Shown here: positions 17,361 to 24,997 of the stretch, piece by piece
Layout: each line of letters begins with the position of its first letter
Position numbering within the stretch: the first letter of the stretch is position 1
NCBI GenBank assembly: GCA_963775185.1
Contig: CAVZIE010000032.1
Coordinates: 434,001 to 498,000, forward strand
Length of the DNA: 64,000 nucleotides
Reading direction: 5' to 3'
Source: JAPSGB01 sp963775185
GTDB lineage: Bacteria > Myxococcota_A > Polyangia > Polyangiales > Polyangiaceae
Notes under the pieces: model-generated
Seen by the model: the letters and a program-made list of their open reading frames with translations, nothing else
The model's database searches: none
Told to the model about the DNA's origin: nothing
Position numbers and translations under genes: made by a program

Positions 17361-18284
17361 CTCGGGTGGCGCAAGAGCGCGCGGGATACCGCGCCGGACC
17401 GGCAATCCCAGCCAACTGGCCCCGGGGCGAGTCGCGGCGTCCCGCACGGTCAGGTACTTCGCCATCTCGTTCTTGCCGTAGGCCTTCTCGGCAGCGAGCT
17501 GGTTGTGCGCGGCGCAGAGCAAGCACAGGTTGTCGAGCGTAGCGGGGCCGCCGCGGGCATACGGCTGCTTGTGCTCCACGTGCAGGAACGTGCGCGCCGG
17601 GCAGCGATGGCCGTCCTGGTCGAGGAACGAGCACTGATCGCCGTCACGCTCGCGCACGGCGCGCACCAGCGCTTGCGGGATGTGCGGGCGCTTGCCGGTG
17701 CCGACGGCGCGCTTCTGCTCGCGGGCGATCAACTCGTCGATGGCGCGCTCGAACAGCGTGGCGAGATCGCCGTCGGGGATCGCGTGGCTCGTGAGATCGC
17801 GGGCGCGCTGGACCTTCTCCATCAAGCGCTCCGTCGCGGTGAACTCCACGCGGTAGCGCCCGTCGCCGGTCGGCGTCACGCGTGCCGGCGTGTCCGGCTG
17901 CGGAAAGCGCGCGGCGATCAGCCGCTCGACGTCGCGCTTGGACTTGCCGCTCGCTTCGGCGATGAGCTCCTGGTGATTCGCCTCGGTCAGCCGCGGCGCG
18001 AGCAGACACAAGCCGGCGAGGTGCACCTTGCCGGACACGAGCGCTTCCTGCACGGCCGGGTACTTCCACGCCGCGCGGGCCACGCGCATGCGCTTGTACG
18101 CCGCGTCCTCGCTGTAGCCGAGGATCTCGTGGCAGTAGACGAACAGCGACGGGCAGGCGAGCTCGCGATACAGCCGGCGGCGGTCGACTTCGGCGATGTG
18201 GGCGACGACCTGCGCCGTCAGGGTCTGCTCGGTACGGGCCAGCTCGGCCGTCCGGTCGAGCAGCGCCTGGTCGGTCAAATGCAC
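17358..18284 (-). CDS. HNH endonuclease-domain protein
   Basis: The C-terminal HNH domain is clear: CSFLDQDGHRCPARTFLHVE, then HKQPYARGGPATLDNLCLLC, then HNQLAAEKAYG, with Cys pairs and the catalytic His. The N-terminal half (LARTEQTLTAQVVAHIAEVD ... HEILGYSEDAAYKRMRVAR) is the helical region typical of these myxobacterial-type proteins. Start taken as GTG 18284; an in-frame ATG at 18377 is possible. The last 30 residues after the HNH domain are encoded by repeat sequence and the stop TGA lies in the KstR-type operator, so the gene's original end has probably been replaced. No homing or mobile partner is visible. Confidence 0.8.
   Translation of the reverse strand: MHLTDQALLDRTAELARTEQTLTAQVVAHIAEVDRRRLYRELACPSLFVYCHEILGYSEDAAYKRMRVARAAWKYPAVQEALVSGKVHLAGLCLLAPRLTEANHQELIAEASGKSKRDVERLIAARFPQPDTPARVTPTGDGRYRVEFTATERLMEKVQRARDLTSHAIPDGDLATLFERAIDELIAREQKRAVGTGKRPHIPQALVRAVRERDGDQCSFLDQDGHRCPARTFLHVEHKQPYARGGPATLDNLCLLCAAHNQLAAEKAYGKNEMAKYLTVRDAATRPGASWLGLPVRRGIPRALAPPE
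17388..17429 (-). repeat. GC-rich palindromic repeat next to a GCCCCGGGGC block
   Basis: ACCGCGCCGGACCGGCAATC at 17388-17407, followed at 17414-17429 by ACTGGCCCCGGGGCGA, a second short repeat also found at 18376 and 23728. Both are read in-frame as the tail of the HNH protein (about TRPGASWLGLPVRRGIP). Confidence 0.7.
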
Positions 18285-18375
18285 GCGGATCCATGGCTCG
18301 CGCAACCTGGCGCCGCCGCGCCGCCGCGCAAGGGCGTAACACGGACCTATCTTGTCACACCTCTTGGCATGGCCC

Positions 18376-18388
18376 ACTGGCCCCGGGG
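18376..18388. repeat. ACTGGCCCCGGGGC repeat at the end of echA20
   Basis: This copy abuts the stop codon of echA20. The GCCCCGGGGC core is a perfect 10-base palindrome. Similar copies lie at 17414 and 23728. A role in termination is possible but there is no U-run. Confidence 0.5.
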
Positions 18389-19147
18389 CTACTTCTTGGG
18401 CTCAAGTGCCCGTTTTTCAACGAACGCGTCCCGCGCCTCGTCGGCCACGCCCGACAGGTTCAGCTCGAAGGTGAACCCCTGCTCGTAGCGGTAGCTCCGC
18501 TTCACGTCCATCAGGTCGATGCCGTTGAGCGCCTGCTTGGCGGCGCGGATCACCGTAGGGCTCTTGGCCGCGATCGCCGCGGCGATCTCCCGCGCCTTGG
18601 CGCGCAGCTCGCTCTTGTCCACGACGGCGTGCACCGAACCGTAGCGCGCGAGCTCGTCGGCGGTGGCCCGCTCGCACGTGTAGACCATGGCGCGCATGCG
18701 ATGCTGCGGCACCAGCCGCGCCAGGTGCGTGGCCGCGCCGAGCGCCCCGCGATCCACCTCCGGCAACCCGAACGTCGCATCGGTCGACGCGACAATCACG
18801 TCCGCGTTGCCGACCAGTCCGATCCCGCCGCCCAGGCAATAGCCGTGCACCGCGCAGATCACCGGCACCGCGCAGTCGTACACTGCCGCGAACGCCGCCG
18901 CGCAGCCGCGGTTCGCCCCGAGCAGCGCCTCGAAGCCCTCGGTCTTCTGCATCTCCTTGATGTCGACGCCCGCATTGAAGCCGCGTCCCTCGGCCGCCAG
19001 GATCACCACGCGCACGTCCGGCTCGTTGCCGAGCCGGATCAGCAGGCTCGCCAGGTCGAACCACGCCGCCACCGTCAGCGCGTTCACCGGCGGATGCTCC
19101 ATCACGACCTCGGCGACACCGTCCTTGACCTCGTACGTCGTTGCCAT
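18389..19147 (-). CDS. echA20: EchA20, (7aS)-7a-methyl-dione-CoA ring hydrolase (crotonase fold)
   Basis: The 252-residue crotonase closely follows mycobacterial EchA20 as I recall it: EGRGFNAGVDIKEMQKTEGF, ANRGCAAAFAAVYDCAVPVI, GFLPEVDRGALGAATH-like text, LARLVPQHRMR, and the C-terminal EQGFTFELNLSGVADE. EchA20 hydrolyses one of the last two steroid-derived rings by retro-Claisen chemistry. ATG 19147 was chosen because the family starts there. It is divergent from an SDR gene, as in mycobacteria where echA20 adjoins SDR genes and ipdAB. No KstR-type site was found in the 16-base gap, so its promoter lies inside or very close to the neighbouring gene. Confidence 0.88.
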   Translation of the reverse strand: MATTYEVKDGVAEVVMEHPPVNALTVAAWFDLASLLIRLGNEPDVRVVILAAEGRGFNAGVDIKEMQKTEGFEALLGANRGCAAAFAAVYDCAVPVICAVHGYCLGGGIGLVGNADVIVASTDATFGLPEVDRGALGAATHLARLVPQHRMRAMVYTCERATADELARYGSVHAVVDKSELRAKAREIAAAIAAKSPTVIRAAKQALNGIDLMDVKRSYRYEQGFTFELNLSGVADEARDAFVEKRALEPKK

Positions 19148-19163
19148 CGTAATGACCCATAAC

Positions 19164-19899
19164 ATGGACATGACCGGCAAGGTCGCCATCGTCACCGGTG
19201 GCACGAAGGGGATCGGGCTTGGCATCGCCCAGCGCTTCCGCGAAGCCGGCGCGCACGTCGTGGTCTGCGCGCGCAACGTGCAGGAAGGGGGAGTCGCCGC
19301 CGACGTGCGCGACCCGGACCAGGTGCAGCGTGTCGTCGACCACACCCTCGCAGCATCACGGCCGCCTGGATATCCTGATCAACAACGCCGGCGGTTCGCC
19401 CTTCGCCGACGCCGCCACCGCGTCGCCCCGCTTCTCGAAGGCGATCATCGAGCTGAACCTGCTCGCCCCGCTCGTCTTCGCCCAGCGCGCCAACACCGTC
19501 ATGCAACAGCAGCCCGAGGGCGGCGTGATCATCAACATCGCCAGCGTCAGCGGCACGCGCCCGTCGCCCGGCACCGCCGCCTACGGCGCCGCCAAGGCGG
19601 GCCTGCTCAACCTGACCGGATCCCTCGCCGTCGAGTGGGCCCCGAAGGTCCGCGTCAACGCCGTCACCGCCGGCCTGATCAAGACCGAACAGTCCGCGCT
19701 GCACTACGGCGACGAAGCCGGCATCGCGCGCGTCGCCGCGACGGTCCCGCTTGGCCGCCTGGGCGACCCCAGCGACGTCGCCGACGCGTGCCTGTACCTG
19801 GCGTCGCCCCTCGCACGCTACGTCAGCGGCGCGAACCTGCTGGTCCACGGCGGCGGCGAGCGGCCCGCGTTCCTCGCCGCGGCCAGAGGGGCAGGATGA
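19164..19899 (+). CDS. Short-chain dehydrogenase/reductase, one frame shift
   Basis: Two frames join to about 244 residues. The first has TGKVAIVTGGTKGIGLGIAQ, the NAD(P)-binding TGxxxGIG motif. The second has LDILINNAGG (NNAG motif), INIASVSGTRPSP, the active-site YGAAKAG, and VHGGGERPAF at the C terminus. The join is near 19346, where one base is surplus between DHTL and QHHGRL. The C terminus and the neighbour echA20 resemble mycobacterial steroid-regulon SDRs. Substrate: probably a hydroxyacyl-CoA or hydroxy-steroid intermediate. Starts at ATG 19164 or 19170 are equivalent. Confidence 0.8.
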
Positions 19900-19917
19900 T
19901 GTCGGTTCGGCGCGGAA
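19899..19917 (+). repeat. GC-rich palindromic repeat, variant copy
   Basis: TGTCGGTTCGGCGCGGAAC differs from the core by two bases and lies directly after the SDR stop codon. Confidence 0.55.
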
Positions 19918-19993
19918 CCCCCGTCATCGAATTGACGCCGCGCGGATAATCCGCGCCGAGCATCCCGGCACGTTTTCTGCTTCGCCGCTGCCG

Positions 19994-21070
19994 GTGTCGC
20001 GCTGGACGTTGCTAGCAGTTGCCGTGCCGCTCGTTGCCTGCGGCGGTTCCACGGACGGACCGACGGTGTGCCCGCCCGCGCCGCGAGCAGCGATGGTCCA
20101 CTATTTCGAGGGCCCCGATGCGGGAGTCGACGCGGTGACGTCGGATCTCGACGACACGGTGTACGTAGCCGGGAGCTATCGAGGCTTTCTCCACGTCGGC
20201 ACCACCGTGGTCGACGAAGGTCAGGCGTTCCTGATCGCTCTCGATCGCGAAGCCATCACGCATTGGGGCGTCGGGTTGGAGAACCGGTCGTCCGCCGGAC
20301 CAGTGATCGCGCTCTGGGCCGGCGGTGTCGTCGTCGGCGCGCACGAGCAGGTGTTCGCCTTCGACGCCGACGGCCGCACGCCATCCAGGATGGCCGCCGA
20401 GTCCGGCGTGACGGACGTTGCGACGTGGGCCGGCGCGGCACCCGTCTGGGTCGCGTTCTACCTGCGGGATGTGCGGGCTTACGGCGCGAGCGGTGGGCAG
20501 CTCGCGTCCTGGTCGGCGCACACAGGCGAAACGCCGAGGCGCATCGCGGCACGCCCGGACGGGGTTGTCGTGCGCACCGACCGCCGCGTTGTCTGGCTCG
20601 GTAGCGACGGTCGAGAGCAGCGTTCCGTACCGGTCGAGTCCGGGTTGTCCCCCTCGACGGCACTGGCTGTCGATGCCCGGTCGCGCGTGTTCATCGCTGT
20701 CGGCGCCGGCAGCAACGTCGCCGGGCATGCGATTCCCGCCGTTGACGGCGGCGAGTCGTCGGTGCTGTGCGCGCTCGCCCCGTCCGGCTCGCTGCAGTGG
20801 GCGTGGAGGCCCGATCGGGGAGGAGAGATCCACGCCATCGCGGTCGCGCCGATAGGTGTGGTCGTTGCCGGTGCAACGCGCGACGGCTCCGCCTACGTCG
20901 CGGCGCTCGACATGTCGGGTCACGAGCAGTGGCACGTCTACCCGCTGGGCGAGCATCCGGCCAAGCCCGGCGGCGTCAGCGTCGCGCGGGACGGTTCGAT
21001 CTTCATAGGCGGAACCGCCGATCCGTCCGTCGCGTTCGTCGCGCGGATCGACCCCTGTGTCACGCGTTGA
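19994..21070 (+). CDS. Beta-propeller-like lipoprotein
   Basis: The 358-residue protein starts at GTG 19994 with a lipoprotein signal (WTLLAVAVPLVACGG, lipidated Cys in VAC). The rest consists of repeated four-strand-like units: DLDDTVYVAGSYRGFLHV, AFLIALDREAITHWGVGLE, VFAFDADGRTPSRM, and GSIFIGGTADPSVAFVARID. Such repeats suggest a beta-propeller facing the periplasm or cell surface. No catalytic motif is visible. Its end overlaps the convergent MaoC gene by 11 bases. It looks related to the lipoproteins at 24998 and 12861. Confidence 0.65.
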   Translation: MSRWTLLAVAVPLVACGGSTDGPTVCPPAPRAAMVHYFEGPDAGVDAVTSDLDDTVYVAGSYRGFLHVGTTVVDEGQAFLIALDREAITHWGVGLENRSSAGPVIALWAGGVVVGAHEQVFAFDADGRTPSRMAAESGVTDVATWAGAAPVWVAFYLRDVRAYGASGGQLASWSAHTGETPRRIAARPDGVVVRTDRRVVWLGSDGREQRSVPVESGLSPSTALAVDARSRVFIAVGAGSNVAGHAIPAVDGGESSVLCALAPSGSLQWAWRPDRGGEIHAIAVAPIGVVVAGATRDGSAYVAALDMSGHEQWHVYPLGEHPAKPGGVSVARDGSIFIGGTADPSVAFVARIDPCVTR

Positions 21071-21410
21071 CGACCGTCACCCACACCGTCGCGACCACCG
21101 TCCCGTCCCGCTTCGTCGCTTCCACCTCGATCTCGCCGTCGCGCTCCGTCGGTGTGCACGTCAGCACGTCGCCGGGCCACACCTGCGCTTTCCAGCGGAT
21201 GCGCGTGCCCCGCACGTTCTCGTAGCCGATCTCCTGGGCCACACGCGTCGCCATCGCGCCCGCGTGGAACATCCCCACGACCAGCGGTGCGTCGTAGCCG
21301 GCGCCGCGCGCGAACGGCTCGTCGTGGTGGATCGGGTTCATGTCGCCGCTCGCGCCCTGGTAGCGCACCACGTCGGTGCGGGTGATGGGGCCGATGGTAA
21401 AGGGCTTCAC
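21060..21410 (-). CDS. MaoC-like hydratase subunit
   Basis: The 116-residue protein is a single hot-dog MaoC domain with the hydratase signature DMNPIHHDEPFARGAGYDAP (catalytic Asp/His) and GMFHAGAMATRVAQE. It probably pairs with the adjacent MaoC N-type subunit as a heteromeric 2-enoyl-CoA hydratase, like ChsH1/ChsH2 of cholesterol side-chain degradation. It starts at GTG 21410, overlapping the previous stop by four bases (GTGA). It is third in the operon under the KstR-type site at 22584. Confidence 0.85.
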   Translation of the reverse strand: MKPFTIGPITRTDVVRYQGASGDMNPIHHDEPFARGAGYDAPLVVGMFHAGAMATRVAQEIGYENVRGTRIRWKAQVWPGDVLTCTPTERDGEIEVEATKRDGTVVATVWVTVVNA

Positions 21411-21823
21411 TGGCGCTCGACTCCCGTCAGGCGGGATTCCGCGACGAGCCGACCCGAAGCATCCCGGAACCCGGTAACCATCACCACGAACACCAGCGCG
21501 CCGCCTTTCTTGTCGAAGATGTCCGTGATCTTCGACTGGCACGTGAGCACGTCGCCCACGCGCGGCGGCGGGCCGTGGAACACGTACTCCTGCTCGGCGT
21601 GCATCCCGCGCTCCTGGCTCATCTTCACCTGGTCCCAGGGGTTCGCGCCGGGCACGTCCTGCTCCCAGAAGAACTGCGTCGCCAGGAACGTCGGCGGGAC
21701 CGCGACGTCCTCCCCCTCCGGCACCGTGCCCTGCGTGGCGCGGATGTACTCGCGCACCTTGCCCAGCTCGATCCGCATCGTGAACGGCGCGCCCTCCGCG
21801 CCCAGTGCCGCGCGATCCACCAT
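21407..21823 (-). CDS. MaoC N-terminal-type (FAS1-like) hydratase subunit
   Basis: The 138-residue protein has the MaoC_dehydrat_N features: IELGKVREYIRATQGTVPEG near the N terminus, VPPTFLATQFFW, MHAEQEYVFHGPPPRVGDVL, and VMVTGFRDASGRLVAESR. These domains lack catalytic residues and complement a MaoC partner encoded next door. ATG 21823 shares one base with the SDR stop codon, a tight operon. The pair hydrates a steroid-derived enoyl-CoA by context. Confidence 0.85.
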   Translation of the reverse strand: MVDRAALGAEGAPFTMRIELGKVREYIRATQGTVPEGEDVAVPPTFLATQFFWEQDVPGANPWDQVKMSQERGMHAEQEYVFHGPPPRVGDVLTCQSKITDIFDKKGGALVFVVMVTGFRDASGRLVAESRLTGVERQ

Positions 21824-22572
21824 CACGGATGCTGGTTGCTGACCGAGACGATCTCGCCGGTCATGTACGTCGAGTACTCGCTCGCCAGGAACACGATCAC
21901 GTTGGCCACCTCCCACGTCTCGGCGGGCCGCCCGAACGCCTCGCGCGCGCTCAGTTCCTCGAGCAGCTCCGGCGTCGTGACCTTGGCCAGGAACGGATGC
22001 ATGGCGATGCTCGGCGCCACCGCGTTCACGCGGATCCCGTGGGGCGCAGCCTCGATGGCCGCGCAGCGCGTCAGCGCCATCACGCCGGCCTTGGCCGCCG
22101 CGTAGTGCGCCTGGCCGGCCTGGGCCCGCCAGCCCAGCACCGAGGCGTTGTTGATGATGATGCCGGTCCGGCGCGGAAGCATGCGGCGAAGCGCCGCGCG
22201 GGTGCAGCGGAACGTGCCGTCGAGCGTGACGTCCATGACGCGGCGCCACTGATCGTCGGTCATGTCGACCAGCTTCGCCGTGCCGCCGAGCCCGGCGTTG
22301 TTCACGAGCACGTCGATCTCGCCCGCGGCGTCGAACAGCCGCTGTACGTCGTCCTCGACCGTGACGTTGCACAATACCGACTGGACGCCCAGCTTCTCCG
22401 CCGCTTCGCCGAGCCTCCGCTCGTGCACGTCGCTGATCACGACCGTCGCGCCCTCGGCGACGCAGCGCTCGGCCGTCGCGAAGCCGATCCCGGTCCCAGC
22501 GGCAGCGGTGATGAGCACCTTCTTGCCCCGGAGCAAATCGTGGGGCGGGGGACACGCGGGCGGTGGCGTCAT
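21823..22572 (-). CDS. Steroid-regulon SDR oxidoreductase (Rv3502c-like)
   Basis: The 249-residue SDR has KKVLITAAAGTGIGFATAER (cofactor motif), VLVNNAGLGGTAKLVDMTDD, INNASVLGWRAQ, the active site HYAAAKAGVMALTR, and ends YMTGEIVSVSNQHP. These phrases resemble mycobacterial Rv3502c, a KstR-regulon SDR thought to act on a hydroxyacyl-CoA or hydroxysteroid. It is first in an operon with two MaoC subunits, giving hydration and oxidation steps together. One copy of the palindromic repeat lies inside the gene and is read in-frame as LPRRTGI just before the catalytic Ser strand. Confidence 0.83.
   Translation of the reverse strand: MTPPPACPPPHDLLRGKKVLITAAAGTGIGFATAERCVAEGATVVISDVHERRLGEAAEKLGVQSVLCNVTVEDDVQRLFDAAGEIDVLVNNAGLGGTAKLVDMTDDQWRRVMDVTLDGTFRCTRAALRRMLPRRTGIIINNASVLGWRAQAGQAHYAAAKAGVMALTRCAAIEAAPHGIRVNAVAPSIAMHPFLAKVTTPELLEELSAREAFGRPAETWEVANVIVFLASEYSTYMTGEIVSVSNQHP
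22161..22178 (+). repeat. GC-rich palindromic repeat copy inside the SDR gene
   Basis: TGCCGGTCCGGCGCGGAA, exact core, in a coding region on the opposite strand. The reading frame passes through it intact. Confidence 0.7.
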
Positions 22573-22597
22573 GGGCGCCCGAATAGAACATGTTTCA
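22573..22597 (-). promoter_or_regulatory. KstR-type operator and -10 of the SDR/MaoC operon
   Basis: TAGAACATGTTTCA at 22584-22597; in gene direction TATTCG, seven bases, then ATG 22572. The divergent small gene at 22647 could share the site. Confidence 0.8.
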
Positions 22598-22646
22598 CGA
22601 ACGGACGGAAGGGGGCGGACTTGCTAGGCTTGCCGGGCCTCGCGCC

Positions 22647-22970
22647 ATGGCCGGTTCCTCCGTCTTCGACTGGGTCAGCCAGCAGCTAGAGCACCGCACC
22701 GCCATGCGGCTGATCGAGGCGCGCGGCACCGTGCGACTCGTGCTCAAGCAAGCCGGGCTCGAGCCGGCGACGGTGACCGCGACCCAGATGCAGGTCGTGC
22801 TCGTGCGCTTGATGCCGAAGGCGTTGGCCTCGCGCCACGTGGAGGACGCCGCCACGCTGTGCGCCGATCTCGCCAGGGAAGTGCACGACGCGACGGCGGA
22901 CCAGCCCGCGTCGGGCGAGTCCGCCTACGACGTGTTCCGCCGCCTCGGCAGAGACGAGGACGAATCGTGA
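22647..22970 (+). CDS. Hypothetical helical protein, 107 residues
   Basis: The protein is short, soluble and probably all-helical: FDWVSQQLEHRTAMRLIEAR, then VLKQAGLEPATVTATQMQVV, with an acidic tail. It resembles no family I recognise. A TAGGCT hexamer at 22625-22630 precedes it. It overlaps the next membrane-protein gene by four bases (GTGA), so the two form one operon. Divergent from a KstR-controlled operon, which may be coincidence. Confidence 0.65.
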   Translation: MAGSSVFDWVSQQLEHRTAMRLIEARGTVRLVLKQAGLEPATVTATQMQVVLVRLMPKALASRHVEDAATLCADLAREVHDATADQPASGESAYDVFRRLGRDEDES

Positions 22971-23722
22971 AGATCGCCGCCCTGTGCGGGCTCGTCTGGT
23001 TCATGGTCACGTCGCTCGCCGTCGGCGTCCGGCTGATCGCGCTGTGGCGGCGCACCCGACAGCTTCCCGAGCTGCTGCTCGCGACGGGCCTGCTCTGCAC
23101 CGGCTTCTTGTCGTTCGCCATGAGCATGATCGGCAAGCTGTTCGGCGCGCCGGGAAGCCCGCTCCGGCTGTGGCTGCCGATCGGCGGCCCCGCGGTCGAG
23201 GCCTCGGGTTGTATCGCGCTGGTCGTGTTCGCCTGGAAGGTGTTCCACCCCGACGCCCGCTGGGCGAAGGCGCTCGCGACGGCGCTGGTGGCGCTCATGG
23301 TCGCGGGTCTGGCCGGCGAGCTGCTGAGCGGCCAGTACATCCGCTACGGCGACGCGCTGCCGAGCGTGGGACCGTGGATCCCCCTGGGACTCGCCTCGCG
23401 CGGTCTCGCTCCGACTTGGATGGCGTTCGAGTCATGGCGCTATTTCGGGATGCTGCGGCGCCGCGCGCGGCTCGGCCTGGCGGAGCCCCTGGTCGTGAAT
23501 CGCTTCGCGCTGTACGGCGTGGCGATGACCGCCACCGTGGCCGCGTACACCGTTACCGTCGCGCACCGCGCGGTGCTGCAGACGGGGCTAGCCGTGGATC
23601 CGTGGGCGTTCGGCCTCGTCAGCCTGCTCGCCTCGGTGTCGGCCGTGGGCATCGGCCTGGGGTTCTTCCCGCCGCGCTTCTACCGGCGGTGGATCGCCCC
23701 TCGAGCGATTTCCGACACTTGA
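22967..23722 (+). CDS. Hypothetical polytopic membrane protein, 251 residues
   Basis: The protein has about seven hydrophobic segments: LCGLVWFMVTSLAVGVRLIA, LLATGLLCTGFLSFAM, IALVVFAWKVFHPD, ALATALVALMVAGLAGELL, a region around LALYGVAMTATVAAY, and FGLVSLLASVSAVGIGLGFF. The topology recalls heptahelical sensor-like or rhodopsin-shaped proteins, but no retinal-binding Lys motif is evident. It is coupled to the 107-residue gene upstream by a GTGA overlap. Function unknown. Confidence 0.65.
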   Translation: MKIAALCGLVWFMVTSLAVGVRLIALWRRTRQLPELLLATGLLCTGFLSFAMSMIGKLFGAPGSPLRLWLPIGGPAVEASGCIALVVFAWKVFHPDARWAKALATALVALMVAGLAGELLSGQYIRYGDALPSVGPWIPLGLASRGLAPTWMAFESWRYFGMLRRRARLGLAEPLVVNRFALYGVAMTATVAAYTVTVAHRAVLQTGLAVDPWAFGLVSLLASVSAVGIGLGFFPPRFYRRWIAPRAISDT

Positions 23723-23727
23723 GAACT

Positions 23728-23741
23728 GGCCCCGGGGCGAG
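23728..23741. repeat. ACTGGCCCCGGGGC repeat between convergent genes
   Basis: A copy lies in the 20-base gap between the membrane-protein stop (23722) and the fadE30 stop (23743). The palindromic core may serve as a bidirectional end signal. Confidence 0.5.
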
Positions 23742-23742
23742 T

Positions 23743-24906
23743 TCAGCGCGGTTCCCGCGGCAGTCCCAGCACCCGCTCGCCGATGATGTTGCGCTGGATC
23801 TCGTTCGAGCCGGCGTAGATCGTGTCGGCTCGGCTGAACAGGAACAGCCGCTGCAGCGGTGACAGCTCGTACGGCGCACCGGCCAGCACGTCGCCCTCCG
23901 GCCCGAGCACGTCCATCGCCAGCTCGCCCAGGCGCTGGTGCCAGTTGGCCCAGTACAGCTTGTTCACCGCGCCTGCGCGTGCCGATCCGGCGAGCATGCG
24001 CAGCGCGTTCAAGCGCATCACCCGGAGCTCCATCCACGCCCGCGCCAGACGTTGCCGGATCAGCGGATCCGCGGCCTTGCCGTTCTCCTTCGCGATGCGC
24101 GTGACCTCCGCCAGCTCGTTCTCGAACGACAGCTGCTGTCCCAGCGTCGACGCCCCGCGCTCGAACCCCAGCGTCGCCATCGCCACACGCCAGCCCTCGC
24201 CGGGCGCGCCGACGATGTTGTCGGCGGCCGTGCGCGCGCCGTCGAAGAACACCTCGTTGAACTCGCTCGTGCCCGTGAGCTGCTGGATCGGCCGGATCTC
24301 CACGCCCGGCTGGCGCATCGGCAAAAGCAGGTACGACAGCCCCTTGTGCCGTTGCGATCCGGGCTCGGTGCGGCACACGACGAAGCACCAGTGGGCGCTC
24401 TGCGCCAGCGACGTCCAGATCTTCTGCCCCGTCACCACCCACTCGTCGCCCTCGCGCGTCGCCCGGGTCTGGACGTTCGCGAGATCCGATCCCGCTCCCG
24501 GCTCCGAGTACCCCTGGCACCACAGCTCCTCCGCCCGCGCGATAGCGGGCAGGAAGCGCCGCTTCTGCGCCGCCGTGCCGTACGCGATGATCGTCGGCGC
24601 GAGCAGCGTCTCGCCGATGTGGCTCAGCCGTCCCGGCGCCCGCGCCCGCGCGTACTCCTCGTTGAAGATCACCTGCATCGCCAGCGAAGCGCCGCGCCCG
24701 CCGTGATCCACCGGCCAGCCCAGGCCGATCCACCCCGCGCGCCCGAGCTCCCGCTCCCACGCGAGCCGCTCGTCGAACAGCGCGTGCTCGTCGCCGGGCC
24801 CGCCGCGCCCGCGCACCCCGGCGTACTCGCCGGCGAGCCGCGCCTCGAGCCAGTCGCGCACTTCCGCGCGGAAGCGCTCCTCTTCAGCCGAGAATGCGAG
24901 GTCCAT
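23743..24906 (-). CDS. fadE30: FadE30-like acyl-CoA dehydrogenase
   Basis: The 387-residue protein follows mycobacterial FadE30 closely as I recall it: GLGWPVDHGGRGASLAMQV, ELWCQGYSEPGAGSDLANVQ, TGQKIWTSLAQSAHWCFVV, EPGSQRHKGLSYLLLPM, and TIYAGSNEIQRNIIGERVL. FadE30 dehydrogenates HIP-CoA after FadD3 activates HIP. ATG 24906 matches the family start (DLAFSAEEERFRAEVRDWL). A palindromic repeat separates the start from the KstR-type site. It is a single-gene unit; fadD3 lies nearby at 26456. Confidence 0.88.
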   Translation of the reverse strand: MDLAFSAEEERFRAEVRDWLEARLAGEYAGVRGRGGPGDEHALFDERLAWERELGRAGWIGLGWPVDHGGRGASLAMQVIFNEEYARARAPGRLSHIGETLLAPTIIAYGTAAQKRRFLPAIARAEELWCQGYSEPGAGSDLANVQTRATREGDEWVVTGQKIWTSLAQSAHWCFVVCRTEPGSQRHKGLSYLLLPMRQPGVEIRPIQQLTGTSEFNEVFFDGARTAADNIVGAPGEGWRVAMATLGFERGASTLGQQLSFENELAEVTRIAKENGKAADPLIRQRLARAWMELRVMRLNALRMLAGSARAGAVNKLYWANWHQRLGELAMDVLGPEGDVLAGAPYELSPLQRLFLFSRADTIYAGSNEIQRNIIGERVLGLPREPR

Positions 24907-24908
24907 GA

Positions 24909-24926
24909 TGTCGGTCCGGCGCGGAA
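24909..24926 (+). repeat. GC-rich palindromic repeat between operator and fadE30 start
   Basis: TGTCGGTCCGGCGCGGAA lies in the 34-base space between operator and ATG, where most sites have 11. The difference of 23 bases fits insertion of one repeat. Confidence 0.7.
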
Positions 24927-24940
24927 CCGCGCGGCCCGAA

Positions 24941-24954
24941 TAGAACATGTTTCA
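24941..24954 (-). promoter_or_regulatory. KstR-type operator of fadE30
   Basis: TAGAACATGTTTCA at 24941-24954 with TATTCG at the gene-side edge. The divergent lipoprotein gene starts 44 bases away on the other side. Confidence 0.8.
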
Positions 24955-24997
24955 CGCGGGTTGTCAGGCCCTCCGCGATCGCCGAATCTCCCGCGCC

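Noticed and set aside
17358..18284. Mobile intron or homing element around the HNH gene
   Set aside because: No intron boundary, inverted ends, target duplication or partner gene is visible; HNH-domain proteins of this kind are common stand-alone genes.
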